DNA of 64,000 bases from Callipepla californica brunnescens (GCA_023055505.1 JALIRH010000110.1:992001-1056000); one strand, 5' to 3'; counted from the first letter of the stretch, positions 10,625-22,225 are shown. Translations and numbers: made by a program. The notes: generated from the sequence alone by a model not told the origin.

Positions 10625-11633
10625 CTCCACCCCTTCATGACATGAACCACTGATTAAGTAACTATAGGTTGAGCCCTCCTTAATACAGAGACCCAATTTA
10701 TCGTGACGCTTTACATAATAACCCGTCACGATGTGTATCGATGCAATCTGGGATGAGTGATGATCAGTATATGGCTTGTGTTCTTCCTTGGGCCAGTGCT
10801 CGGTGGTGTCTACTGGAAGCATGCGGTCATGTTGTGCAGGTCCGTCCTCCTCTTCATCAGTCCCGGGTAGACCATCACCGGATGTTGCACATGATCTTAT
10901 AGCAACTCTGGAACCCTGCAGCATCATTTGGTTCCCTCCAGTGACTCATAGACTCACGGAGAGTAATGTAGGTGTTTCAAAGGTACCAAGAGGGGGAGGT
11001 CTGCCCTCCAGGGTAAGATACAGGCCGTATTCCTGTCTTCAGCTTGTACGGGGGCATGCCCTGGCCACCTGTACCAAACTTTTTGGCCTGATGTCTGTGG
11101 CTGCACAATTAGATCACGCACCAAAGGGGGTGTCCTGATCTGCCACAGAGACATGATAGGGTTCCTTTAGGAATAAAGACTGGAGTGTTGACCACAATAT
11201 CAGTAGGCCATGTACCAATTACCGGAGGGACTACCGAACCCCTCACCTCCAGCAATCTCCCCCAAGGCGCAAGTAGGCCACGCCATCATGGTCCTACCAG
11301 CACCTTCCAAGGCCACCTTATTTTATTGGTGCCTGGTCTTAGGTTCTCAGGGGCAGGGAGCAGAAGATTGTTCTCACGGCCAGTCTGAGGTCTTACCTCA
11401 TTATCTGTACCTGTAATTTGGATCCTAAGTGGGGAGGCCCATGTTGTTTGCAACATTTTCAAGGCACTGGGTCTGCCATCTCTAGGTCTTTCATTCAGAT
11501 CTCGAAGGGTTTCGTGGAGTCTCTTCATCCACCCCTGCAGAGACTGAGAGTCTGTCTTCAGGGCAGCCTTGAGAATGCCATTATAACACTCAATAAGGCC
11601 TGCCCCCGTTGGGTTGTATGGCAGGTGGAATCA
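10625..11633 (-). pseudogene. pol: ERV-L-like pol 3' end (integrase C-terminal region)
   Basis: Continues the integrase from the next entry in shifted frames. A PYNTGAG-like region followed by GLIECYNG around 11,590-11,625 provides the glutamate of the DD35E catalytic triad. Then come an Arg-rich helix near 11,500 and a KVWYRWPGHAPVQAED stretch near 11,060. Several stops and frame changes show it is dead. No env gene follows before the polypurine tract, as is usual for ERV-L. Confidence 0.7.
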
Positions 11634-12380
11634 TCACTCGATGTTGTTCTCTTCTGCCCAGCGTTGTATCAGTACACCCGTGAAATGAGTCCCTTGGTCG
11701 CTCTCAATGACTTGTGGTGTCCCGTAGGCAGCCATCAATCTCGTGAGCGCCTTGATGATATATGCCTGGTTGGCTTTTGGTACTGGATAGGCCTGCATTA
11801 GCTCACTCGCGGTGTCAACACAGGTTAGGGCATATCTCGCCCCCTCAGATTGAGGGAGGGGGCCAGTATAATCAACCTGCCATCGCTGTAGAGGATTGTG
11901 TCCTCTAGCAAGATGGGCTGTTGTTTCAGGCAATGACCTCGGTGTCATTCTGAAGCAGGCATCACAGTCTCGGCATGCTTGAGCTACGTCCGATAATTGT
12001 AGGGGCAGTCCCCATACTTTGGCAGCTGCCCGCATGGTCTTCTGTCCAGCATGCCACAGCTTTTGATGTAACCAGTAGGCGATGTTCTCAGATAGATGGG
12101 TTGAGAACTCACTAACTCGGGCCAGTGTGTCGGCTTCATCATTTCCTGGTGACTGTAGGGGTCGGTGACCAGAAACATGGTAGACAGGTACAGTTTTGTG
12201 TTTGACTGTATTCCATATGTCTAGCCACATAACTTTGCCCCAGATTGGTTGGGAGCGGATAGTCCAGTCCTGGGTAACCCACTGTGCGATCCAAAGAGTG
12301 AGCCCCCTGTACATAGCCCAACTATCTGTGCAGATATTCAGGATACCATCACCAGGTTCTTTGGTTGTAACAATCCACAC
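11634..12380 (-). pseudogene. pol: ERV-L-like RNase H end and integrase N-terminal half
   Basis: One 248-codon open frame. The first third is RNase H: ICTDSWAMYRGL supplies an acidic residue, and HVSGHRPLQSPGNDEAD the terminal motif. The middle is the integrase zinc domain, with HQKLWH and CRDCDAC as the His and Cys pairs. The last part is the catalytic core, with WQVDYTGPLP and VIESDQGTHF carrying the first two aspartates of the triad. It ends early at a stop at 11,634. The third catalytic residue lies in another frame downstream. Confidence 0.85.
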
Positions 12381-12748
12381 GGCCCACAGCTCTGCCCACT
12401 GGCTGCTTTGACCATCCCCCTCTTCAAACCAGGTCGTGTCTGTAGCAGGATGGTATGCTACTGCTCTCCACTTACTTGGGTTGCCATGCTGGACCCATCT
12501 GTGTACCAGGCATCTTCAGGAATGGGATATTTTCCTTCCTGGACAGGACTCCTCTCTGGCGGAGCAACCAAGGTTTGTTTTGGTGCATCATAGTGATACG
12601 TCACTGGGCCTAGAATCTTTTGGAGTTCTTCTTTCAACGGTGAGGAAGACAGACTACTCCTCTGGCTGAGATAGGCGACCTATCGTGCCACTGTCTGTGC
12701 CTGGGCCACCCCTGTCTTAGGGAGGTGGATCAGATCTCTTACCCACCC

Positions 12749-13651
12749 CTAAATTGAAAGAGTGGTCTTAACTATGACTTCAGCCATCTGGGTTATTGTC
12801 TCTACCACTTGTAATGCAGTATAGGCAGTCAATAGCTGTTTTTCAATCATACTATGTCTTTCTTCTGCCCCATGCCAGACCTGAGACCAAAATCCAATGG
12901 GGGTCTGAACAGAACTCTGACGTTGCCACAGGCCCCAGCCAAAGCCATCCTGAGTAACATGAACATCTAATTCAGCTGGGAGGGTAGGATCGAATATACC
13001 CAATGCCTGGGCTTGTTTCACCGCCTGTTTTGCCTGCTGGAAAGCATCCTGTTCTGTTCTCCCCCAATCCCATGATTGGCCCTTTTTTGTGAGTCTATAC
13101 AAAGGTCTCAGCAGCTGCGCCAAATGAGGTAGAAAGGAACGCCAGTATCCCAATATACCTAGAAATTCCTGCAGCTGCTTTGGTGTTGTAGGGACTGGAA
13201 ATGCCTGAACCTTATCTACAATGGCACTGGGTAGCACTTTGGTCTTTCCTGACCAGAGTACCCCCAGAAATTTTATGGACAGGCCTGGACCTTGCACCTT
13301 TTGAGGATTGATAGCCCATCCTCTTTCACCTAGGTAGGCAGTTAATGAATCTGCCGCCTCTCCTACTGCTTCCAGTGAGTCAGATGTTAACAGGAGATCA
13401 TCCATGTAGTGGTATAGGTTGACGTTATTATTAGGTTTCCTCCAATTAGCTAGGTCACGCGCCACCAAGTTATGACAGTATGTTGGTGAATGCACGTACC
13501 CCTGTGGCAGGACCTGAAAGGTCCACTGCCTGCCTCCCCATGTAAATGCAAATTGATCTTGCAATTCTTTGGCAATCGGAATACTAAAAAATGCATTTGC
13601 CAAATCCAGGACACAATGGTAGGTCTTGATTTCCCTACTAAGTGTGTCCAT
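12749..13651 (-). pseudogene. pol: ERV-L-like reverse transcriptase
   Basis: A 300-codon frame covering most of RT. CVLDLANAFFSIPIA holds the first catalytic aspartate, LPQGYVHSPTYCHN is the conserved fingers/palm segment, and YHYMDDLLLT is the catalytic box. The thumb and connection follow, with QLQEFLGILGYWRSFLPHLA. The N-terminal part of RT lies just upstream (about 13,660-13,760) in a different frame, so a small indel near 13,655 breaks the gene. The frame stops at 12,749, before RNase H. Confidence 0.9.
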
Positions 13652-14010
13652 TAGGGAAGCAATATTGGGTACGGCCGCATGGATGGGTGGTGTAATTCCC
13701 TATAATCTACCGTCATTCTCCATGTTCCATCCGTCTTCCGCACTGGCCATATGGGGGAATTATATGGACAACGTGCAAGTCTTATAATACCTACTCTTTC
13801 TAGTTCCTGCACCGTTTTTGATATTTCTTCCTGCCCCCCCCGGGAGTCTATACTGTCTTACATTAGTAATCCGGCGTGGTTTCAGCAAACAAATTGGCTC
13901 ATGTTTTGCATGGCCCCTCAATACTGTCTGTATCGCCCGGATACTAATGTACCTCTGTCAAAGTCTGAACTCTCCCACAGTTGTCTGGAGAGCCAGACCC
14001 CATAAAATGT

Positions 14011-14235
14011 CTATGCCCAAGATGTATTCTGGAATTGGGGCAATTGACACTTTATACTCCTGGGGTGGGAGACGCCCAACCCCCAATTTTTCAACCACGT
14101 TTGGGTGACCGGAATGGTCTGTCCCCAGATCCACCAATCATCATTGCCCTTAAATTTTGTTGGGTCTCCATATATAATTGATGTTTCCGCACCAGTGTCT
14201 ACTAGAGCCATCACCTTTTGAACATTCTTCTCCAA
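14011..14235 (-). pseudogene. pro: ERV-L-like aspartic protease
   Basis: A 74-codon frame with VMALVDTGAETSIIYG, the Asp-Thr-Gly active-site loop of a retroviral aspartic protease preceded by hydrophobic residues. It lies between gag and RT as expected. The fragment is shorter than a full protease, and the C-terminal flap and helix region is in other frames. Confidence 0.8.
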
Positions 14236-14306
14236 CCAAAATACCTCTAATTCTACATAGGGCCTCCGGTCACATCTGGAGGCCCTAAGGGGACCAAAGT
14301 CCTTCG

Positions 14307-15391
14307 TTACTCCATGAAGTTTGCTAGGTCTAAGTCTTTTATCGCAGGTGGTTCAGGCACTGTAGCCCATGACACCTGTGGATGTTTCTTCCTTCTATTT
14401 GGGACTATAAAGTCGGCCAGATTCCAGGTTGTTGTTGGTGCTGCCTGTATTATTCGTACTCCCGATTTTCTGGGAGTACTCTGAAATTTTTGATCATTTC
14501 TCAGTTGTTTCCAGAGCTGTAACAACACATGGTTGGGTTGCCCATCGATTTTAGCAAAGGCAACCCCGGCCAGTATAAGATCATAAACATGGTCTTCCAG
14601 CATACCCGTATGGGGCCCAATCGGGGTATCTGTGGGACAGGCTTCCTAGTTTTAATCGAGAATGCCTCAGCTTCTTCTACCATACGGACATTGCGCCTAG
14701 TTCTTATGCGCTCCGTTTCCCCAAGGTCTGCCACCAACTGGGCTGCCTGTTGGACTATAGCCTCCGAAGCCACTGAGGGGTTTAGTATGGAGACCAAAGT
14801 CCCATAAAGGTGAGAGGGGGCTTGCTGTAGTATTAGGTCTCGCATACCTGCTTTAAATTTTTATGTATCCAGGCTTTCAAAGGTTTCTGAATACATAGCC
14901 TCTCTCATACCCAGTTCCTGGATGTATGTTTGGAGGTCCTCCATAGAGGACCATAAACCGGTATTGAGTGGAATGTCAGATTTGTTAGGCCATGCTAGGC
15001 AGCATGCTGCCATCAACCAATCTATAATAGAATGATTCTCATTAGTATAATGGATGGCGGCATATAATCTTTGCCTCAGGGGTGGGTGTACAATTATAGA
15101 TGCTAGTTTTGACATCTCTGTCCCACTGACTAATACGCTTTCAGCTCCTGCATCCCATAACCTCAGGAGCCATGATGGTACGCTTTCTCTTGGTTTTTGA
15201 TGGAACCGTTGTACTAGGTCCATCAACTCATTTGCCGTATACGGGCGAGCTGTCACATGCAAGCATGTTTCAGCAGGGGGCCATTGCTCAGGAGGCACTC
15301 CTGCTGGTCTGTCTTGCACTTTTTTTGTTTTTTGAGTTATGATTGGTCGGATCTCAAACGGATCCTCCATAGATGGAGCTTCAAGATCCAA
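14307..15391 (-). pseudogene. gag: ERV-L-like gag, capsid portion, broken
   Basis: Three overlapping minus-strand frames (14,861-15,391, 14,501-14,845 and 14,307-14,603) form the central and C-terminal gag. The first includes ELMDLVQRFHQKPRESVPSW and LLRLWDAGAESV, which resemble the capsid of ERV-L and related elements. I see no CCHC zinc knuckle, which fits ERV-L. Two frame changes (near 14,850 and 14,550) break the gene. Confidence 0.7.
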
Positions 15392-15550
15392 TTTAGAAAT
15401 CTTGACTTCTGAAACATCCTGGTTTGCTACTTCAGGGACCTAGGTGTCCTCCACTGATACGGTACGTATTTGTCTTGTTGGCACATCTAGTCCAGGTTTG
15501 TTTTGCTACTAATGTGCCCAACTGCTGTTCCAATTTCTCAATTCGATCTC

Positions 15551-15877
15551 TTAACAATTGATTTTCAGATTCTGTGTATTTGTTGCTTCCATTTTATGTA
15601 AAGTCAGTATTAGAGGCCAAGCCACAGCAGAAGCAGCTAGCCGACGTTCTTTTGTAACTAGTATGTCCTTATCTAGACCTTGAAAATAATCCGTCAGCCA
15701 GGCTGGAGAAGGAGAAACACTCCCTGTAACCCGCAGGGGTCCCCATTTTTCAATAACGGTGACAAGACCATAATAGGATGACCCCATAAATCCTGGAATT
15801 TGACCAGGAATTGTTTGGCCTAAGGGAGTAAAATTCTCCCCCTGGCCCCATTTGAAAAAGTTCCAAATGAAAGACAT
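15551..15877 (-). pseudogene. gag: ERV-L-like gag N-terminal region
   Basis: A 108-codon frame starting MSFIWNFFKWGQGENF at 15,877, the first gag ATG downstream of the 5' leader. Aromatic and Gly-rich, it ends at a stop at 15,551, and a gap of about 160 bp with stops separates it from the capsid part. Assignment rests on position and continuity with the next gag frame. Confidence 0.55.
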
Positions 15878-15886
15878 GGTTAGTTA

Positions 15887-16040
15887 TTTTATATATTATT
15901 ATATTTATTGTATATATAGTTATTATATATGTAAATACATGTGTATATAGGTATTATAGTTATTGTACATATTATTATATAAATAATTGTGTGTGTATAT
16001 ATATATAGTGTATATATATATATTTTATATATTGTGTGTA

Positions 16041-16106
<66 letters not shown>

Positions 16107-16108
16107 TT
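15887..16108. repeat. (TA)n/(TG)n microsatellite and poly(T) in ERV-L leader
   Basis: About 220 bp of TA, TG and TATG dinucleotide runs ending in about 20 T. It occupies the element's 5' leader between the 5' LTR and gag. It has replaced or expanded whatever stood there, and no clear primer binding site is visible beside the 5' LTR. Open frames here are dinucleotide artefacts. Confidence 0.95.
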
Positions 16109-16154
16109 AAGCCTGCCTGCCTTGCCAATTGTAGGGCACATAACCCCAAGGAAA

Positions 16155-16463
16155 GCACTCAAGGAAATAGTGCAAAAGGTGGTATATTTTTGGTAGGCTT
16201 TAAGTAGATGGTATACAAACAAATAGCAAAAGAGATTGGCTCACCTTGATGATGGTTGAGGCTCACCAATAACTCCACCAGGGAGGGATCTCCAACAAGA
16301 GATCCTTCCCTGCTGGTGGTCAGCCCTTAAATGGGGTCCTGGGAGAGGTGGAGTCAAACTCCACCCCTTCCAATCACACTCGCTTGTGCCCCTGCAGCTG
16401 ACTCAGGGCTTGCCTCAGGTTTTCAATCAGTGGTTCAGGCCGTGATTCAACAGTTCCCATACA
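16155..16463 (-). repeat. ERV-L-like 5' LTR
   Basis: 309 bp, matching the 3' LTR at 10,317-10,624 with scattered substitutions. It starts TGTATGGGAA at 16,463 and ends GAGTGC at 16,155. The sequence immediately inside is an inverted 30-bp near-copy of the intron DNA at 10,285-10,316, where a primer binding site is expected. Confidence 0.9.
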
Positions 16464-16614
16464 CCCTTCTTCCGTGGGCTGTCTTTTACTGGCAGAAGTC
16501 CTGGTGTTTTTAGTCTTGGAGGGCAGCAGTATCTTTGTTGCTTTCTTTGAAGCCCCGGTTCAAGTAGTAGGTTGACTTCTGCATACACGACATGCCTTTT
16601 ACAGCAGGTTAAAC
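16464..16614 (+). repeat. 151-bp duplication, copy 2
   Basis: Direct near-copy of 9887-10,037, beginning at the first base outside the LTR. After 16,614 it diverges from copy 1, so the RANBP2-like exon itself is absent here. Confidence 0.9.
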
Positions 16615-18779
16615 GTGGCAGTAAATGCCTGGGCATCTGTTGAAGTAGATGAAAAACGCTGTAAAATGGTCTGCTTTGTCGAAGAGTGCAGCTGATCTAT
16701 AGCCTCTTACTTGTTTCAGCCTCTTCAGAACTTAATTTTCAGTACAGGAGGGTTTAAATTTGTAGTTTTTTAGCTGTTACTTGTTGTAAGTTGTATCTTT
16801 TAAATCAGGTATCCCTTCAGTTTTTCTTACAGGGCTGAAGCTTTTGAAGTCATTCCCATGTAGTAGTTTGTTTCAAGATATTTTTCTTTCCTATTTCTGA
16901 ATTGTAAGGGCAGAGATTTTTCTTCTTGAACCAAAGGCAGACATTTTGTACCTGTGTTTACTTAGTTCATATTGCATGAGGAAAAGAGCTGTCTGCTCTT
17001 TTTGCTTAATGAAGTTGTATGGTGTCTGAGCTGTGTCAGTGCTTTATTGTGCATCAGAGGAGGACCATGTCCTGTGACTCTCATTTTCCAGCTCTCACCT
17101 AACATACTGGTTATTTTTCTTCCAAATGGTTAGGGTGATATGAGTGTGTACTTCTTTAAGTGCATTCTGTTGATAGTTATAACAAAGAAAAATCTGAATG
17201 ACTGGGTATGAAGTGCCTCTGTCAGTCTCCATGCGCTGCTTTTGATGCGTGCAGATTGAAGTTTTGCAGCATCCTGTACAACAAAGTATTGGGAAAACAC
17301 AGCAGTTCTAACTTACTAGTTTGTAGTTATTTTTGTCTTTATGGGACAAATAGTAATTAATTTTTTTTAACATCATTCAAGTGCTTGGAGTCTTTTTGAT
17401 ACTTCAACAAGAGCTAACTTTAAAAATAAAAATATACGCAAAGGAGTTTGTGATTAAGATGGGATTTTGAACACTCAATATTAGTTGGATCAGCCTCAAT
17501 GGGAGCAGAAAGCAGCCTTAAAGTGATCCGAGCAAAACTTTGTTTGCAGCCATAGCTGGATTGTGGTGTTGTTAACAAAAAGCTGTTAAATGGAAAAAAG
17601 AAAAACTAACTAACTAAATAAAAACAAGCAAACAAACAAATCTCTAATTGTATTCATTTGTTAAGCTTTTATTTTGTTTGAGAAGCTTCAGAATCTGATG
17701 CTGTGATTGAAACTGTATTCAGCTTCAGAGGTTTAATGCTTTGGGGGAGATACAGATTGGAATATGTGCTGCCTTTAAAAAATAATAATATTTTTTGCTT
17801 TGTCTTTAAGATTAATACTGTTGCTTCTGTGGTTGTCAGTAAGGAAAGTGAAACCAAATGAAAATCCAGGTTTTTACAGTTACTGAACTAGGTAACATCT
17901 TCAGAAACGTAAATGCCTTTAATACATGTGAATGGTCCTCCCTGAGCCTTCTCAAAGCTGAGCAAAGGCCGTTCCCTCAACCTGCTCTGGGATGCCATGT
18001 GTCCTGGGCCTTCCCTGACCCTGAGTCCCTGGGATGGGCCCAGGGACTGACCCGTGAAATGTAAAAATGGTGAGCGTTGCTGCTTACTTCAGCTTTGTCA
18101 ATCAAAGTGAGGAATAAGACATTTTAGGTGTATTTCTGTGCCCACGTACAAGCTGCTACTCGGTTTTTGTGCTTGTGCTGAGCTGCTGGTCATGTTACAA
18201 ACAGGTCATTTTCAACATATTCTGTGCAGTTCCTGGTATTGTCGTCCCCAAAACATTAGAGTGTAATCTCAAGAAAAATTTTGTCTTGATCTGCAATTTA
18301 GTGCAACCACAGAAGAATTCCAGAGTCTCTATTAGCTGGATATATTACTTACAGTGTCCTTTTTCCAGCACGAGGATGTGGCAGATGTTAGAAGTCTTTT
18401 CTGAATAACAGTCAACATAAGTAGTATGAGGGCTGCTCCTAAAGTAAGGCCGAGGAATTGCTTACTAAGGGATTTTCTTCACCACATCCTGCAGATAGGC
18501 CTGGTACTTGACACCTTGTAAGGTGTCATCTGCAGAATTGGTTTGAGATCTAGTAATAAAAGATACTGAAGAAGTGCTTGGTGCTGTGGTCAGCACGGTG
18601 AGGAGACAAGGATGGGGATTTTCCAGTGGAGCAGCCGTCTGCCAGGCTCACAGAAGAAATCAGCAAAGTGTTTTATAGCTGACAAATGTTACTGGAACAG
18701 CAATAATTTCAGCATGCTGACAAGATATTATCTGTCTGTGGTGCCCTGCTCTGGACAGTGCGTGTCCTTTCTGCGTTTC
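16615..18779. other. Probable intron or intergenic DNA
   Basis: T-rich on the plus strand. Nothing with convincing splice borders or coding bias. A short low-complexity AACTAACTAAATAAAA run lies near 17,605. Confidence 0.45.
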
Positions 18780-18945
18780 TCAGGTTGCCCACAGAGGTGG
18801 TGTATGCCCCTTCTCTGCAGACATCCAAGGTCTGGCTGGATGGGACTCTGAGCACCTGGCTGAGATGTAGGTGTCCCTGTTCACTGCGGGGGAGTTGGAC
18901 TAGGTGACCTTCAGTGGGTCCTGCAGTTCATTCTGTGACGGGGAA
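18780..18945 (+). mobile_element. CR1 LINE fragment (3' end), plus strand
   Basis: Shows the ordered CR1 landmarks CAGGTTGCCCACAGAGGTGG, CATCCAAGGTCTGGCTGGAT, GGGGGAGTTGGACTAGGTGA and a final CATTCTGTGA. It is truncated at its 5' end and opposite in orientation to the CR1 at 8.2 kb. Confidence 0.85.
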
Positions 18946-19629
18946 ATAAACAGGAGAGTACTTGATTTCATGTTTCAATTAGTTTTACCTGAGAAATGTG
19001 ATGTAAGGTTCTTAAATACAGTCTCAGAATTATTTTGTGTGTATTTTCTTTCCTGAGATCTTCCAAAAGGTAAAAGGAACAGAAACTGGGGAAAGATAAA
19101 ATATACTTTTTTCTTTAAAATTATGTTGAGATAGGGATCGGTCTGAATCCAGGCTGTAAGCGGCTGAGTGTAGATCTGTTCAGAAGCCATCTGAGCTTTA
19201 TAAAAAACTGGTAGGAACAGTTAATAGTGAAAGGATGCTAGAGTATCCTTCAATAGAAGGCATTCAACAGCGGATGTGTTCTATCTTATATCTATTAAAG
19301 CTTTTGGTGTTTTATGACTCTCCCAACAGATCCAGAGTCATCAGGTGCCAATAGTGTGTTTTACGCACAGAAGATTGTATCAGATTGGAACAGGAAGGAT
19401 GGGCTAGAGCATATCAGTACTGTTAACAATTAATGATCCAGATGATAAGATAATGAGTAAGCTTAATTAAATCTGAATTAGTGCTATGATCCTGTTGAAA
19501 TAAATAACTTTTGCTTTAAACTTTCCTGCTCATTTTCGTATGAATGGGTTGTTTGTTGTTTTCTTCAGTGTGTGCTTTTGGTGTGTGTCTAGTTTTGCAT
19601 GTCATCATTCATCAAGTTGATGATCGTGA
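18946..19629. other. Unannotated stretch
   Basis: AT-rich DNA between the CR1 fragment and the LTR at 19.63 kb. No gene or repeat was recognised. Confidence 0.45.
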
Positions 19630-20047
19630 TGCTGGGAAATCCGATGTAGTGACTTGACACAGCAATGCAATATGTCAAGCAGGTATTCCCTTTATTACAG
19701 CGCTGGGTGCATGGGGGATCCCTCCACCAAACATGCACACCAAAGAGAGAAATGAATACATATTTAAAGGTATAGCACATGCATATTCATCATATCCCAA
19801 ACTCTGGTTATCAAGGGGATTAAACCTAAGGGTCAGTTTTCAAATCTTGAAGGGGGAGAGCTCCTCATTATGCCTGAAGAAAGGGACCTGTTGGGTTACC
19901 TTGTTGGGACAACAAGATGTCCATCCTGCTTTCTTATCAACAAGCTTATTATTTTGGTTTAAGCCCATCCAACACATGTAGCCCAACAGATAAATCAGCA
20001 GGGAGTAGCAGTTGTCTTTACTGTAGAGAAGCTGTTCTCATGATTCA
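19630..20047 (-). repeat. 3' LTR of truncated gamma-like ERV
   Basis: On the minus strand, a purine tract GAAAAGGGGGGAC ends at 20,048 and the LTR starts TGAATCATG at 20,047. A TTTAAATATG TATA-like box lies near 19,760 and an AATAAA (TGTAATAAAGGG) near 19,693. The end at 19,630 (CCCAGCA) is my best guess, since no 5' LTR is available for comparison. No target-site duplication could be tested. Confidence 0.65.
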
Positions 20048-20267
20048 GTCCCCCCTTTTCAATATAATTGGCAAATTCTGTTGCCCATAGCATACTACTG
20101 TCCATTATTGCCTTCCTGAAATATTTCCCAGGTTCTGCTTGGTGATTTATGCAATTTCTTTTCCAGGTGGCATAATCATCTAGGTTCCTTCGACACTGCA
20201 CACATATACAAGTTATCACTGTAAGAACAAAGAGCACAACTATTGCTACAAACAGTTGCTTTAGCAA
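19995..20267 (-). pseudogene. env: env transmembrane anchor and cytoplasmic tail (truncated ERV)
   Basis: A 90-codon frame. It opens with a strongly hydrophobic span, VAIVVLFVLTVITCICVQC, typical of a retroviral TM anchor, then a basic/polar tail that reaches across the polypurine tract into the LTR. The extracellular part of the same env lies 6.4 kb away, at 26.7-27.6 kb, because an insert divides the gene at about 20,264. Confidence 0.75.
20261..20264. repeat. Candidate target-site duplication TTAG, left
   Basis: TTAG borders the insert here and again at 26,662-26,665. With one copy removed the two env parts abut and the reading frame appears to carry on across the join. Four bases is short, so chance microhomology is possible. 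Confidence 0.5.
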
Positions 20268-22170
20268 GCATCTTCAACAACAAAGATTGCAAAGGCTTGT
20301 CACATTATTTACATTATAGCCAATTAACGTGAATGTCAGCAGATGGTATCACCCTGCCTCTGAAGTCTCCTGCAGTCCTTGTCCTGAAGCCGCTTGTGAC
20401 AACATGTTTTGGCAGTGAATGAGAGCAGAATAAAAAAAATATATATAGTAACTTGTAGAAGAGTGGCAATGAATCACAACGTTGTTTCCATGGATTTCTT
20501 AGAGAAGTCCATGATGAGTTGCATTTTTTAGAGTCTACTGATGCACATTTTGATTTAAATTTCTCCTTGATCTATGCTTTTTATGTCTCTTCTTTATCTA
20601 TAAGGACCGAGTTCAAGTTGCAGCCTTCCTATTCAGCTGAATACTAATAGGATTTCTACCTCCTACTCTGATGCCTGTTTTCATTAAACTTTGTGGAATT
20701 TGGCATCTCAGACTTTTACCCCCTGTTGTGGTTTTGTGGTTTTGGTGGTGGCATTCCACATCAGAACACCATGCAAGCAGTTACAGAGTTAATGCTGTGC
20801 TGGGAAGTGGCAGAGGGTTGGAGCTGCAGACCATTGGGCAGCCGTGGCCACCGACAGTGCAGTTTTTTCCGCCACCTCTGCCTTCTTTTTTTTTCCTTGT
20901 GTCCCCTGTCACGGATAACACCGTGACACCCCCTCCTTCAGTTTTCATGTAAACTCACAAAGAGTTTCAAACATTTTTGAGGAGAGACTGGAAGCAGATA
21001 GGTAGAAATAAATATTTATCTACACACAGATTGACGGGACACTGGTTTAACTGATGGACACACTTTCCCCCTTAATTAATTAATTAATTAATTCAAACAG
21101 GGGATAAGGGCAATGGAAAAGCCAGATGAACAAGAAATGCTCAGCACATTGTCCAAGGAATAATTGTGACGGGATTACCTTGGAAGGCCACCAGGTGCCC
21201 ACCTGCCACCTGCCCACTTGGACTCCTCAAAGGACAGGGAGAAAATATGGAGCAAAAGGTCGTGGTGAGAACAAACAGAACACTCACTAATTACCATCAT
21301 GGGCAATGGGGATGATGAGTTTAGTTAGTTGCCAATTAATAAGAGAGTAAGTCAGTGAGGACTGAAGTCAAACCAAAGATCTCATCGCCACACCCTATTC
21401 CCGCACTGACCTCGGTGCCCGTAGGGCCTCTTCTCACCCTTCTCCCCCAGATGCTGTGGTGCAGGAATTTTCCAACTCCTAAATCTGCTCTCCTGGAGCA
21501 CGTCCAGTATTATCCATGGCTTAGTTCTGGCAGCAGTGGGTCCCTTCTGGAGCAGCTGGAACTGGCTCTGCTCTGACATGCTGGCCATGTAAACCTCATA
21601 CTAGAGCATAGATGGGAAGGAGGCAAAGCTCTCAAAACAGCCATAGGAGCTACCGAGGACTATTAGTGTATACCATTTTGTGCAGTAAAGCATCTGAGGT
21701 CAAATTTCAGCAAATCATTTCTTAAACAAACATTTCTGATAGCGATTTCCATTAGGCATACTGTCCCAAAGATCTGTAGCAACAACAACTCGTTTTAGTG
21801 GGACCATTAATTATGGCAACAGCCAATATCGGTCTTGTTTCAAGTTTACTATGCCTAAAATAGAAACGCATGACTATGCCGTTTTTCTAATAAAGGAGCT
21901 AGAAGTATTTAAATCCTTTTCTCTTTCACTACCTTGCCCCTCTGGGCAGCTCCGCCCTGCACTCCAAGTCTGTCGGAGCCGGGTAGACGTGGCCGATCGC
22001 GGCAAGCCGACCAGACGGCGCCCTCTAGGCGCCTCATCGGACTGTTCGTCCCGGTCGGATCCGGGTAGACGAGGCCGAGCGCGGCAAGCCACCCCGGCAG
22101 GGCCCTCTAGGTTCCTCAGCGGACCGTTCGGCCCCGTCGGAGTCCGGTAGACGTGGCCGAGCGCGGCAAG
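20265..22170 (-). repeat. Inverted repeat block A, right copy
   Basis: Reverse complement of 1-2752 without the 450-bp segment at 1165-1614. It ends in the satellite edge, where correspondence becomes loose. Shared private details include the (TTAA)n run and a homopolymer next to TAGTAACTTGTAG. Confidence 0.85.
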
Positions 22171-22225
22171 TAGCCCGGGCACCGCCCTCGTAGCAGCTCC
22201 GCCCTGCACCCTGAATCCCCGTGGA
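21935..22225 (-). repeat. 82-bp GC-rich satellite, short array
   Basis: About three monomers of the same repeat as 1-632, inverted, with GGTAGACGTGGCCGA-type cores near 21,981 and 22,150. It then passes into a related, shorter-period array at 22,225-22,345 built on GGACAGGTCTACCCCG with about 30-bp spacing. Confidence 0.85.

Larger units (their letters stand above)
10317..16463 (-). mobile_element. ERV-L-like endogenous retroelement, minus strand
   Basis: A 6.15-kb element with two matching LTRs of about 308 bp, gag, protease, reverse transcriptase, RNase H and integrase in order on the minus strand, and no env. The polymerase resembles the ERV-L (class III) group: a QGYVHSPTYCHNL segment, a YMDD catalytic box and a GWAINPQKVQGP segment. 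The frames are broken several times. The sequences outside the two LTRs are not simple target-site duplications: the left flank is intron downstream of the RANBP2-like exon, and the right flank is a duplicate of the intron upstream of it. Confidence 0.9.

Noticed and set aside
10541..10927. 128-codon minus-strand ORF as an env or accessory gene of the ERV-L
   Set aside because: It crosses from the pol end through the polypurine tract into the LTR and has no signal peptide, Cys pattern or membrane anchor.
15889..16222. Tyr/Ile-rich ORFs on both strands
   Set aside because: Direct products of TA/TG dinucleotide repeats and poly(T).
18425..18460. GGCTGCTCCTAAAGTAA resembling a mariner-type terminal repeat
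   Set aside because: Only a partial likeness, with no partner repeat or transposase nearby.
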